NCBI RefSeq assembly: GCF_022531965.1
Contig: NZ_CP092831.1
Span: forward strand, 462,001 to 526,000
DNA from: Paenibacillus peoriae
Lineage (GTDB): Bacteria; Bacillota; Bacilli; Paenibacillales; Paenibacillaceae
DNA length: 64,000 bases
Direction of reading: 5' to 3'
Shown: positions 17,551 through 26,700 of the stretch, in pieces
Numbering within the stretch: the first letter of the stretch is position 1
Layout: every line of letters begins with the position of its first letter
Notes under the pieces: model-generated
The model's database searches: none
What the model saw: the letters and a program-made list of their open reading frames with translations, nothing else
What the model was told of the DNA's origin: nothing
Position numbers and translations under genes: made by a program

Positions 17551-19251
17551 ATGCCTAAAAAAATATGGTGGAAGGAAGCCGTTGTATATCAGATTTACCC
17601 GATCAGTTTTCAGGATTCTGACGGAGACGGTAAAGGGGACTTGCGAGGCATTTTGTCCAGGTTGGATTATTTGTGTGAACTGGGTATTGATGTTATCTGG
17701 ATTTGTCCGGTATATAAATCGCCCAATCACGATAATGGATATGATATTAGCGATTATTATGCCATTATGGATGAGTTTGGAACAATGGAGGATTTTGATG
17801 AACTGCTTCACCAGGCGCATGAACGAGGTATCAAAATCATGATGGATTTGGTATTAAACCATACATCGGATGAGCATCCGTGGTTTACGGAGTCACGCTC
17901 GTCCAAGGATAATCCGAAGCGGGACTACTACATATGGCGAACAGGCAAAAATGGCGGATATCCGAACAACTGGGAATCGTATTTTTCTGGCTCAGTGTGG
18001 AAATATGACAAGCTTACAGACGAATATTACATGCATCTATATTCCGAGCATCAGCCGGATCTGAACTGGGAAAATGAAGAGATGGTGGGCGAGCTCTACC
18101 GCATGGTGGAATGGTGGCTGAAAAAGGGAGTCGATGGCTTCCGTTTTGACGCTATTGCCCATATTGTCAAAGCCGAAGGGCTGCCGGATGCCGATAATCC
18201 CGACAAACGAACCTTGGTACGGGCTTATCAGCTCTTTTCCAATCTGGAACAGGTACATGTGCTTCTACGGATGCTGAATGAAAAGGTGCTGGAATGTTAT
18301 CCCTTAATGACAGTTGGCGAAACGTCTGGCTTAGGACCGGAACAGGCGCTTGATTATGTGGGAGACCAGCGGCATGAATTGAATATGGTCTTCCAGTTTG
18401 AACACATGTTTATTGATGCACAAGGGCTAGGGACGGAAAAATGGAAATCCAAGCCATGGACGCTGGTGGAGCTGAAAAAAATAATGAGCAGTTGGCAGAC
18501 AGTGCTTCATCAGGAAGGATGGAATGCCAATTATCTCAACAATCATGATCAACCTCGGGCTCTCTCCAGATTTGCGAATGATGGACAATATCGTGTGGAA
18601 TCCGCCAAAATGCTGGCAACCTTCACACATATGCTTGAGGGTACGCCTTATATTTATCAGGGTGAGGAAATTGGGATGACGAATATTGCATTCCCGTCGA
18701 TTGATGATTATCGGGATGTGGAAACGTTAAACTATTATGAGCAGCAACGAAAGATTGGTGAGCCGGAGGAGCAGATTATGGCGGCAATCTGGCGAAAAAG
18801 CCGGGATAATGCACGCACTCCTATGCAGTGGGATGCTGGTCCTGCGGCCGGATTTACCGATGGAGAGCCGTGGATGAAGATTAACGATAACTACACACAC
18901 ATTAATGCAGAGGCTGAAAGAAATAATCCAGGCTCGATTTTCCACTATTATCGTAAGTTGATTGCTCTGCGCAAACAACATGAGGTCATAGTCTATGGCG
19001 AATACAAGCTTCTGTTGCCACTGGATACAGAGCTGTATGTATTCACTCGTATGTTGGGAAAAGAGCGTTTGCTGGTCATTTTGAATTTCTTTGACCGTGA
19101 TCCGGTGTTCCACTGGCCCGAAGGTGAGGAGCTTCCTGCCGCCAAGGCGGAACTACTTCTCTCCAACTACGAACCGGTACAAGGGGAACAACTGCATGCC
19201 TTGAAGCTGCGGCCTTATGAAGCCAGAGTGTATAAGCTAACCATGCATTAG
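17551..19251 (+). CDS. GH13 alpha-glucosidase (oligo-1,6-glucosidase/trehalose-6-P hydrolase group)
   Basis: Cytoplasmic 566-residue glycosidase that cleaves short malto- or isomalto-oligosaccharides. (Beta/alpha)8-barrel motifs: DVIWICPVYKSP, MMDLVLNHTS, GFRFDAIAH (nucleophile D200), VGETSG (acid/base E257) and NNHDQPR (D333), with a C-terminal beta domain. Length and the QPDLNW segment fit subfamily GH13_31. CAGGAGGG lies before ATG. No transporter or regulator is adjacent, so the inducing sugar is not evident. Oligo-1,6-glucosidase is the best guess; trehalose-6-phosphate hydrolase and maltase are close relatives. Confidence 0.88.
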   Translation: MPKKIWWKEAVVYQIYPISFQDSDGDGKGDLRGILSRLDYLCELGIDVIWICPVYKSPNHDNGYDISDYYAIMDEFGTMEDFDELLHQAHERGIKIMMDLVLNHTSDEHPWFTESRSSKDNPKRDYYIWRTGKNGGYPNNWESYFSGSVWKYDKLTDEYYMHLYSEHQPDLNWENEEMVGELYRMVEWWLKKGVDGFRFDAIAHIVKAEGLPDADNPDKRTLVRAYQLFSNLEQVHVLLRMLNEKVLECYPLMTVGETSGLGPEQALDYVGDQRHELNMVFQFEHMFIDAQGLGTEKWKSKPWTLVELKKIMSSWQTVLHQEGWNANYLNNHDQPRALSRFANDGQYRVESAKMLATFTHMLEGTPYIYQGEEIGMTNIAFPSIDDYRDVETLNYYEQQRKIGEPEEQIMAAIWRKSRDNARTPMQWDAGPAAGFTDGEPWMKINDNYTHINAEAERNNPGSIFHYYRKLIALRKQHEVIVYGEYKLLLPLDTELYVFTRMLGKERLLVILNFFDRDPVFHWPEGEELPAAKAELLLSNYEPVQGEQLHALKLRPYEARVYKLTMH

Positions 19252-19277
19252 GCTTTGCTATCTTTAGAATGGTAAAA

Positions 19278-19308
19278 GGAAGGGAAGGCCCATAGAGCCT
19301 TCCCTTCC
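19278..19308 (+). terminator. Hairpin after the alpha-glucosidase gene
   Basis: Perfect 12-bp stem (19278-19289 with 19297-19308). No long T run follows, so termination is likely but not certain. Confidence 0.55.
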
Positions 19309-19320
19309 TTGGAGTAAACT

Positions 19321-19368
19321 AAAAAGCCCAATCCACACTGGCTACCATGGGCAGGTGTGGATCGGGCT
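19321..19368 (-). terminator. Rho-independent terminator of pdaA
   Basis: 14-bp stem (19325-19338 with 19355-19368, one G-U pair) followed on the minus strand by a T run at 19321-19325. Confidence 0.82.
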
Positions 19369-19403
19369 CATTATGATATGGTCTCATTAAATGTAGTTAC
19401 TTT

Positions 19404-20201
19404 TTAGTGATAATGTTTCACCTTAAGGTCGTCTAGACTTTTAAACTCATACCCTTGCTTGCGAGCCTCGTCGATGATAGAAGCAAGCGCCTCGGCATTA
19501 TCCTTGGATACGGAATGGAGCAAAATGACCGCTCCAGGGTGGAGCTGCTGCATGACTTGACGATAGGCATAGTCCGTTCCTTGCTGAATTTTTGTGTCCC
19601 AGTCCTTGTAAGCCACAGACCAGAATACGCTCGTATATCCGGCTTCTCGACAGGAAGCCAATGCTTTTTCACTAAAAATGCCGCGAGGCGGCCGGACATA
19701 TTTCATTTCTTTTTGCCCGGTTAGCTCTGCCGATGCATTTCGTACCCGATCCAGCTCAGACCGGATCTCTGCCGAAGAAATGGTGCTCATATCAGGATGG
19801 CTCCATGAATGGTTGCCGATAATATGGCCCTCACTCGCCATGCGTCGCATCAAAGCTGGCTGGTCTTTTACAAAATGCCCCGTCACAAAGAAGGCGGCCG
19901 GAACCTTTTTGGCCTTCAATACATCCAGCACTTTCGGAGTATACCCATTCTCATAGCCGTTGTCGAAAGTGAGAAATAATTCTTTTTTAGTCGTATCCCC
20001 CAGAAAGATGCCATCTTGTCTTTCGATCAGGTGCATAAAGCCTTCTTGTGCGATGGAAGGCAGCTCCCCTCCTTTACTTTTTTTAAACCCAAAATGATAA
20101 GGCTGTCCGTCAACAGTCTGAGTAGCCCATGCGGGTTCCGCCGTAACTGCCAACATACCCGTTACTGCAATGCATAGCCACAAGGTAAATATTCGCTTCA
20201 T
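19404..20201 (-). CDS. pdaA: PdaA, muramic-delta-lactam polysaccharide deacetylase
   Basis: 265-residue exported NodB-fold deacetylase needed to make the muramic delta-lactam of spore cortex peptidoglycan, which lets germination lytic enzymes act. Signal peptide ending near PAWA. Motifs: TFDNGYENG (the PdaA variant of TFDDG), GNHSWSHPD (metal His residues), RPPRGIFS, and LLHSVSKDN. GGAGG precedes ATG. Transcription is expected from a forespore sigma factor, but no promoter was identified. Single gene. Confidence 0.92.
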   Translation of the reverse strand: MKRIFTLWLCIAVTGMLAVTAEPAWATQTVDGQPYHFGFKKSKGGELPSIAQEGFMHLIERQDGIFLGDTTKKELFLTFDNGYENGYTPKVLDVLKAKKVPAAFFVTGHFVKDQPALMRRMASEGHIIGNHSWSHPDMSTISSAEIRSELDRVRNASAELTGQKEMKYVRPPRGIFSEKALASCREAGYTSVFWSVAYKDWDTKIQQGTDYAYRQVMQQLHPGAVILLHSVSKDNAEALASIIDEARKQGYEFKSLDDLKVKHYH

Positions 20202-20322
20202 CTATTTTCCTCCGCTTTCGTCCCGTTCGGGTAAGGTGTGTATGCTTCGACATATTTCATACCATCTGCAATATCGTACTGATTTATGCAAGGACATGCT
20301 TTGACCGAATGTAAAACTCATA

Positions 20323-20354
20323 TTGACATGAATATTAAATCGAAGTAGTATACT
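20323..20354 (+). promoter_or_regulatory. Promoter of metNI
   Basis: TTGACA (20323-20328) with TAGTAT at 17 bases (20346-20351), overlapping TATACT (20349-20354). The roughly 110-base leader before metN shows no S-box or T-box sequence. Confidence 0.6.
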
Positions 20355-20462
20355 TTATAAAACTCACTAGAATACTCGGATTTAATTCGATCGTTTATGC
20401 CGAAGAAAAGCATCAGCTCAGAATATCCTACATACTTGTAAGAACGGAAGGAGTTAGGACTC

Positions 20463-21485
20463 ATGATTGAACTTAGGAATGTATCTAAAACCTACGTGAG
20501 AAAAGGCCTAAGTATTGAAGCGTTAAAAAATATAAATATCAAAGTGGATAAAGGGGACATCTTCGGATTTATCGGATTCAGTGGCGCAGGGAAAAGTACG
20601 CTAATCCGTCTGGTCAATCGTCTTGAGAAAGTAACCAGCGGAGAGGTTCTTGTTGAAGGGGAGCAGTTAAATACCTATTCGACCTCTGGACTGCGGAAGG
20701 TAAGGAAAAAGATTGGAATGATTTTTCAGCATTTTAATCTGCTGGAATCAAAAACGGTGTTCGACAACATTGCAATTCCGTTGGTGCTGCTTAAGCGCAA
20801 CAAACGCGAAATAGAGGGGCGTGTGAAAGAGCTTTTGGCGTTCATAGGATTGTCGGACAAGGCGAACAGCTATCCCAACGAGCTTTCCGGCGGACAAAAG
20901 CAACGTGTCGGGATTGCACGGGCGCTTGCGAGCAACCCGTCCATTTTGCTCTGTGATGAGGCGACCTCGGCACTTGATCCGCAGACCACGCAGTCTATTC
21001 TCGACTTGCTTCGCAAAATCAACAAGGAATACAAGATCACCATATTGATCATTACCCATGAGATGTCGGTGATTCAGCGAATTTGCAACAAGGTTGCCGT
21101 AATGGAAAAAGGGGAAATCATCGAGCAGGGCAATGTCCTGGAGGTATTCGGACAGCCGCAGCACCCAACGACGCAGAGCTTTGTACGCACGGTCATTCAC
21201 GATGCAGTACCCGAGAGTGTGCTACAAACGTTCGAACAGCAAGAATCACAGCGGATTTACAAGCTGGAATTTATAGGACAGGTTGCTTCTGATCCGGTGG
21301 TTCATGAATTAATTCGGCAGCATGATATCCATGTGAACATTTTGTTTGCCAATATGACGGAGATTCAAGAAACGACGATTGGCTATATGACAATCCAACT
21401 GCGTGGTGGGCAGCATTCCATTCAGCAGGCTGTTGATTTTATCAAGAGCAAAGGAGTCCACATTCAGGAGGTAGAGAGTCTATGA
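20463..21485 (+). CDS. metN: Methionine ABC importer ATP-binding subunit MetN
   Basis: 340-residue ATPase of the D/L-methionine importer. Walker A GFSGAGKST, signature LSGGQKQR, Walker B LLCDEATSALDP, followed by a C-terminal NIL domain (about 260-340) that senses intracellular methionine. The stop overlaps the metI start (ATGA). AAGGAG lies before ATG. No metQ binding-protein gene follows, which is unusual for this locus. Confidence 0.93.
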   Translation: MIELRNVSKTYVRKGLSIEALKNINIKVDKGDIFGFIGFSGAGKSTLIRLVNRLEKVTSGEVLVEGEQLNTYSTSGLRKVRKKIGMIFQHFNLLESKTVFDNIAIPLVLLKRNKREIEGRVKELLAFIGLSDKANSYPNELSGGQKQRVGIARALASNPSILLCDEATSALDPQTTQSILDLLRKINKEYKITILIITHEMSVIQRICNKVAVMEKGEIIEQGNVLEVFGQPQHPTTQSFVRTVIHDAVPESVLQTFEQQESQRIYKLEFIGQVASDPVVHELIRQHDIHVNILFANMTEIQETTIGYMTIQLRGGQHSIQQAVDFIKSKGVHIQEVESL

Positions 21486-22147
21486 TGATTACAGGAACCA
21501 CGATAACCTGGGATCAACTGTGGGAAGCTTTGTATGAATCCGTGCTCATGGTCAGCATATCCTTATTCATTGGCGCCCTGATCGGTATCCCTATCGGTAT
21601 TTTACTCGTCATCACACGCCCGGGCGGAATTCTGGAGAACAAATGGCTGCACAATATTTTGAATCCGATCATTAACATTGTTCGTTCCTTACCGTTTATT
21701 ATCTTGCTGATTGCGATCATTCCGTTAACCCGTCTGATTGTGCATACATCCATTGGGACCAGCGCGGCAATTGTCCCCTTGATTATATATATTGCGCCAT
21801 ATATCGGAAGGCTGGTCGAAAACTCGCTGTTGGAGGTGAATCCGGGGATATTGGAGGCAGCAGATGCGATGGGGGCGACCCCGTTCCAGGTCATTCGATA
21901 CTTTTTGCTTCCTGAGGCATTCAGTTCTCTGATTTTGTCGTTAACGACAGCAGCCATTGGTCTGATTGGTGCTACTGCTATGGCTGGTGCGGTCGGCGGA
22001 GGCGGAATTGGCGATCTGGCGATCGCATATGGCTATCAACGTTTTGATACGCTGGTTATGCTGATTACCGTCATCATTCTAGTCTTGTTTGTACAAGGTG
22101 TTCAGTCCTTGGGGAACCTATTGTCCCGTAAAGCACGCAGGGGTTAA
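21482..22147 (+). CDS. metI: Methionine ABC importer permease MetI
   Basis: 221-residue inner-membrane subunit with five to six helices and the EAA loop LEAADAMGATPFQVIRY. The GAVGGGGIGDLAI segment is highly typical of MetI. It overlaps metN by four bases and its stop overlaps the end of the converging MerR pseudogene, so no intergenic terminator separates them. Confidence 0.93.
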   Translation: MMITGTTITWDQLWEALYESVLMVSISLFIGALIGIPIGILLVITRPGGILENKWLHNILNPIINIVRSLPFIILLIAIIPLTRLIVHTSIGTSAAIVPLIIYIAPYIGRLVENSLLEVNPGILEAADAMGATPFQVIRYFLLPEAFSSLILSLTTAAIGLIGATAMAGAVGGGGIGDLAIAYGYQRFDTLVMLITVIILVLFVQGVQSLGNLLSRKARRG

Positions 22148-22439
22148 ATTAGATGTTTTTTTTCACCTATTGTCTGTTCATAGCTTGTAATTTTATAATC
22201 CATGCGTTCCAATACGTTGTTCATATCTTTCATTTTTGCAATGAGCTGCTTGCGCTGCTCTATTAGGAGTTCTTTTCTCGCATACATTTAATATATTCAA
22301 CCCATCTGCAATCTTCTTCCGTGTAATCTCTGATGCCACTTTTATTACGGTTCACACGCGGAATAAGTCCGATGCGTTCATAATAGCGGAGTGTATCCTG
22401 AGATAGTTCGAATTTTTTGCTTACTTCTGCGATCAACAT
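22144..22439 (-). pseudogene. MerR-family regulator pseudogene (internal deletion and frameshift)
   Basis: From ATG 22439 (AGGAGGTG upstream) the frame encodes 58 residues of a MerR HTH domain (begins MLIAEVSKKFELSQDTLRYY, ends EYIKCMREKNS) and stops at 22263. The coiled-coil tail is present in another frame, ARKELLIEQRKQLIAKMKD to EQTIGEKKHLI, stopping at 22144. Compared with AdhR-like MerR proteins, about 24 residues between the HTH domain and the dimerisation helix are missing along with the frame. So the gene is broken by a deletion. It would have controlled the divergent or adjacent aldo/keto reductase. Confidence 0.85.
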
Positions 22440-22466
22440 GCAGACTTCACCTCCTGATTTCTGATC

Positions 22467-22501
22467 AAGAAACGCCCTATGTAAATGGATAGGGCGTTCT
22501 T
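22467..22501 (-). terminator. Hairpin after the aldo/keto reductase gene
   Basis: Stem 22467-22480 with 22489-22501 (one bulge), between the reductase stop and the MerR pseudogene start. Confidence 0.6.
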
Positions 22502-22538
22502 GTCGTTTCTTATTTCGAAACTGTCATTTCCTCCATAT

Positions 22539-23519
22539 TTACTGGGCGCCAACTACCGGATGAGGAACATACGGCTCTTCCAGCAATGCGATTTCTTCAG
22601 GTGTTAACGTAATCGAAAGAGCAGCTACTGCATCTTCAAGATGAGACGTTTTCGTAGCACCGATAATCGGAGCTGTTACCGGTTCTTTCTGTAGCAACCA
22701 GGAAAGTGCGATTTGAACGCGTGGAACTCCACGTTTTTCTGCGATGGCCGCAACCTGCTCCACGATCAATCGATCGGTATCTGCAGTCGCATCGTATTTA
22801 GATTTCGCCACTTGATCGGTTTCGGAACGATGTGTTGTTTCCTGCGCATCACGCGTCAATCTTCCACCTGCAAGCGGGCTGTATGGAATCACACCGATTT
22901 TTTCTTCCTTACAAAGCGGCAGCATCTCTCTCTCCTCTTCACGATATAAGAGGTTTAAATGATTTTGCATCGATACAAACCGGGTCCATCCATTCTTCTC
23001 AGCTATATGCAAAGCCTTTAGAAACTGCCATGCGTACATGGCAGAAGCTCCGATATATCTTGCCTTCCCAGCCTTCACCACATCATGTAATGCTTCCATC
23101 GTCTCTTCAATAGGGGTAGTGTAATCCCAGCGATGAATTTGGTACAGATCCACATAATCTGTCCCCAGTCGCTTAAGGCTCTTATCGATTTCACTCATAA
23201 TAGCCTTTCGAGAAAGTCCCGCACCATTGGGGCCTTGATGCATACGGAAATGAACCTTCGTTGCAAGGACAATTTCATCTCGATTCGCAAAATCTTTTAA
23301 AGCCCGTCCGACGATTTCTTCGCTAGTTCCGTCTGAATATACATTCGCGGTATCAAAAAAATTGATGCCTAGCTCCAGGGCCTTTTTTATAATGGGACGA
23401 CTGCGCTCTTCATCTAATATCCATGGATGAATCCATCGTTCTGCAACCCCAAAGCCCATACACCCAAGACAAAGCCGGGATACATCCAAGCCGGTATTTC
23501 CAAGTTTCATATAGTCCAT
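22539..23519 (-). CDS. Aldo/keto reductase
   Basis: 326-residue NADPH-dependent AKR barrel. The catalytic tetrad is visible: Asp and Tyr in FFDTANVYSDG, Lys in LATKVH, and His in YQIHRWD. The C-terminal cofactor segment PIIGATKTSHLEDAV is normal. The frame extends 13 codons upstream to a TTG, but GAGAGG sits nine bases before the ATG at 23519. A MerR-type operator lies in its promoter. Substrates are probably reactive aldehydes (inference from the AdhR-like regulation). Confidence 0.9.
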   Translation of the reverse strand: MDYMKLGNTGLDVSRLCLGCMGFGVAERWIHPWILDEERSRPIIKKALELGINFFDTANVYSDGTSEEIVGRALKDFANRDEIVLATKVHFRMHQGPNGAGLSRKAIMSEIDKSLKRLGTDYVDLYQIHRWDYTTPIEETMEALHDVVKAGKARYIGASAMYAWQFLKALHIAEKNGWTRFVSMQNHLNLLYREEEREMLPLCKEEKIGVIPYSPLAGGRLTRDAQETTHRSETDQVAKSKYDATADTDRLIVEQVAAIAEKRGVPRVQIALSWLLQKEPVTAPIIGATKTSHLEDAVAALSITLTPEEIALLEEPYVPHPVVGAQ

Positions 23520-23587
23520 TTGATTATACCTCTCTTTCCTAGATATTGTTTTCTTCAAATGTTCTACTCCAGCTACTTACACCGGAT

Positions 23588-23618
23588 ATTATTACATTTG
23601 GAGTTCACTCCAAGTCAA
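23588..23618 (-). promoter_or_regulatory. MerR-type promoter/operator of the aldo/keto reductase gene
   Basis: Minus strand: -35 TTGACT (23613-23618), a perfect 16-base dyad TTGGAGTGAACTCCAA (23598-23613) filling the spacer, and a TAATAAT -10 (23588-23594). The 18-19 base spacer with a dyad inside is the hallmark of MerR-activated promoters. Confidence 0.8.
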
Positions 23619-23792
23619 GCGATTTTGTTGCGTGATGCCTTCATATAGGACTAATTGTTCAGAATCGGTTCAGTGGGGTTTCGTATAATTCTCTTAGCAT
23701 AGTTCCTTGGTTGCATAATCCGTAGAACTAAACATGACTAAAGACTTTGATAAAACAGGATATATGCCAATAAATAGCATCTAGGAGTGGAA

Positions 23793-26700
23793 ATGTTGAA
23801 ACTTAAAAATCGAAATAAATGGATTGCATCTGCGATGGTATTGGGGATTGCTTCAGGCTCCATCGTATCTTTGCCTTGGCTGGGGGGCGCTCAGACTGCT
23901 TATGCAGCGACAGCAGATACACAAAGTGAAACTGGATTTGTAGCACAAGCTCGTACTTTGGGTTTGATGACAGGTGGTAATCAGGGCGATTTTATGGCAC
24001 AAAAGAATTTGACCCGCGCTGAAGCGGCCAAAATTTTGTGCGGTCTGTTCCAGTTGGAAGTTAACAATCAGCCGCAGACTTCCTTTATGGATGTATCGTC
24101 CGATGCATGGGGCGCTCCCTATATTGAGGCCGTACGTGCAGCCGGGTATATGACAGGTAACGGAGAACTCTTCCGTCCGGGGGATGCCATTACCAAGGAA
24201 GAACTGATTGTTTCGCTCGTACGTGCAATGCACTTGCAGGATACAAGTACTGCGGATGCACAGCAAAATGCAGTTCAGGTTGCCCGCTCCTACGGTCTGT
24301 TATCAGAGAATGCTTCTGCAACGGATTTGAAAAATCCATTGAACCGGGAGAGTGGTGCAGAAGTATTCGTCAGCCTGCTGGATCATCCGGTAGGAGAAGT
24401 GAAATCAGAGGGCAATACCGTTCGAATCGGAAATATCCCGTACCAGTTGGAAGGATCTTTGCAAGGCTTGTTTGGTGAAAATAACAAAGCTGTATTAAAA
24501 GGGGCAAAAATCGATCTTAACCGTAATTTGCGTACACTCACAGGTGTAAATAAGCTGGAAATTAACGCAGACGGTGGTGTATTTGACGGTAAGGGTGTGT
24601 CTTTTGATGGACGCCTGATCGTCAATGGTTCGGTAACCTTGAAAAACATGTCCTCCACAGGCGTATTAGAAATCAAAGGCTCAGGGACCCAGCCTGTATC
24701 GGCCATTTTGGAAAATACGACATGGTCCGGTGTAGAACTGGGCTCCAAGGATGCCAAACTGACTGCAACCGGGACGACAAAGATTGACAACCTTACGCTG
24801 AAAAATGATGCATCGATCGGGACCGAGGGGGATGCAGCGATTAGTCGTGTTTCATTGCAACAGGGACTAGGCAAGCTGTTGGTGAGCGGAAGTATTGGTT
24901 TGCTGGATGCATCACAATATGTGGGTGTTCCTTTTATCACACTGGCCAAGGGGGCTGCAATCAACCAGCTCAATCTGCCGGAACAAAAACAGCCGCAGGA
25001 TGTTATTGTTAACTATAATGCGATGAAGGAAGCTGTTAGTCTCGTAAATGGTACGAAGAACTCATCCTCTGTTGGATCGGTTGTCACGGACACAGATAGC
25101 AAAGATAAGAAAAAACGTGACAGTGATATCGTCAGTATAGACCGCAGTCAGTTGGAGACGGAAGTCCATGCAGCCAAAGAACTGTTGGAGCGTGCAGGTG
25201 AGGGTGGACTGGATCAGGCGCTTTACACGGTCGCAGCGAAGGAAAACCTGTCCATAGCAATCAATCAGGCTATGCTGGTACTGAACAATACGGCAGCTAC
25301 ACAGGCAGAAGTAGATCAAGCGCTCAGCACATTGAAACAGGATGTTTCTGTGTACACAACCTCAGCCACAGAGCCGGTGATTGGAACACAGGAATTAACT
25401 AGACTGGTTCAGTTAGCTTCGACTACCCTTGAACAAAACCGAATGGTTGGTGATGAATTTCCACCTCTTTGGGACGACTCACTAAGTCAAGCGATTCAAT
25501 TTGGCAACAATGTGTTGGAAGGAAATGCGCCTCAAAATATTGTGGATCGGGAAGCAGAAAGCTTGCGTCGAGTAATAAAGGTATACAAAGCATCAGTAAA
25601 ACTCAGAGATGCCTATCTGCATTTTGTCGATGTAACGGATCGTGTGGATAATTTGAAAACAGATAAAGCGCGTTACAAGTCCTTAGTAAGAGAAGGATCA
25701 AATGTATATGTGAATCCATTGGCTACAACTGAGCAGTTGGAAGAATGGACACAAAAAATAGATCTTGCTACAGAATCATTCTTGGCACTGCAAGCAGCGG
25801 ACTTCTCGGTGCTTAAGAATACTTTACAAGAAGCGCAGGTTATCTACGATCAGAATGGTTCTCAAAATGCTGAACTAGATAACTTGATTCAGGAATATAC
25901 AGAGAAGATGCACACTGCTATGACCCAGCAGGACGTATTGAACTTGAACATGGAGCTGAGTCAAAGGCTTACGGAGTTCACTGTGCCATTGCCTGCTACA
26001 ACTCGGGAAAAACTGCAGCAGCTGGTTCAAGATATTCAACTAAAACTGCTGTCTAACCCTGTGGCTCGTAATTACTTGAATACGGAAATGCTGTCTTTAG
26101 AGCAACAAACAGGACAAGCCAACTTTGCACTCATTATGCCATTTACTCCTGAGGAGCAATTGGTCATCTCTTATAATCAATTAAGTCAGGCTAAAGGGAC
26201 CTATCTTGAAAAATATAACGAGAAAAGACTACAATTGAGAGACAAAGTCATTGAAATGCAGACTTCGATCAATGGAATTTTGCTGCAAAATTCAGGCGCA
26301 TTAAGCGCTGAGGCTCAGCAAGCCTTGTCTTCTGCTTCAGAGCATGCCTCTACTTTCTTAGGCTTGTCCAGCTTTGAATTACAAGACGTTGTTCCTGTAT
26401 ATGAGGAGCTGCAACAAGTACAGAGCCAGTATGCTGCACCTATAACGGTGGATACTACGTTGTTGAATCACAATATCAATTTGGCCAATAATGAAATTTT
26501 GACGTTCGGCCGTCATTATACGGAACAAGATAACGAAGAACTTCAAGGGCAGATTAATCTGGCAAACCTTGTGCTTAATAATCCGGATAGCACACAGGTA
26601 CAGGTAGACCAAGCTAATACGGATCTGATTACAGCGTTTGCGAACTACCAATTCAAATGGATCGTAACTGATCTTGATATCAATGAGCTTAAGAACATTG

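Noticed and set aside
20355-20462. SAM riboswitch upstream of metN
   Set aside because: None of the S-box core blocks was seen.
22263-22439. Functional 58-residue MerR protein
   Set aside because: The dimerisation helix is present downstream in another frame, which shows that the gene is truncated.
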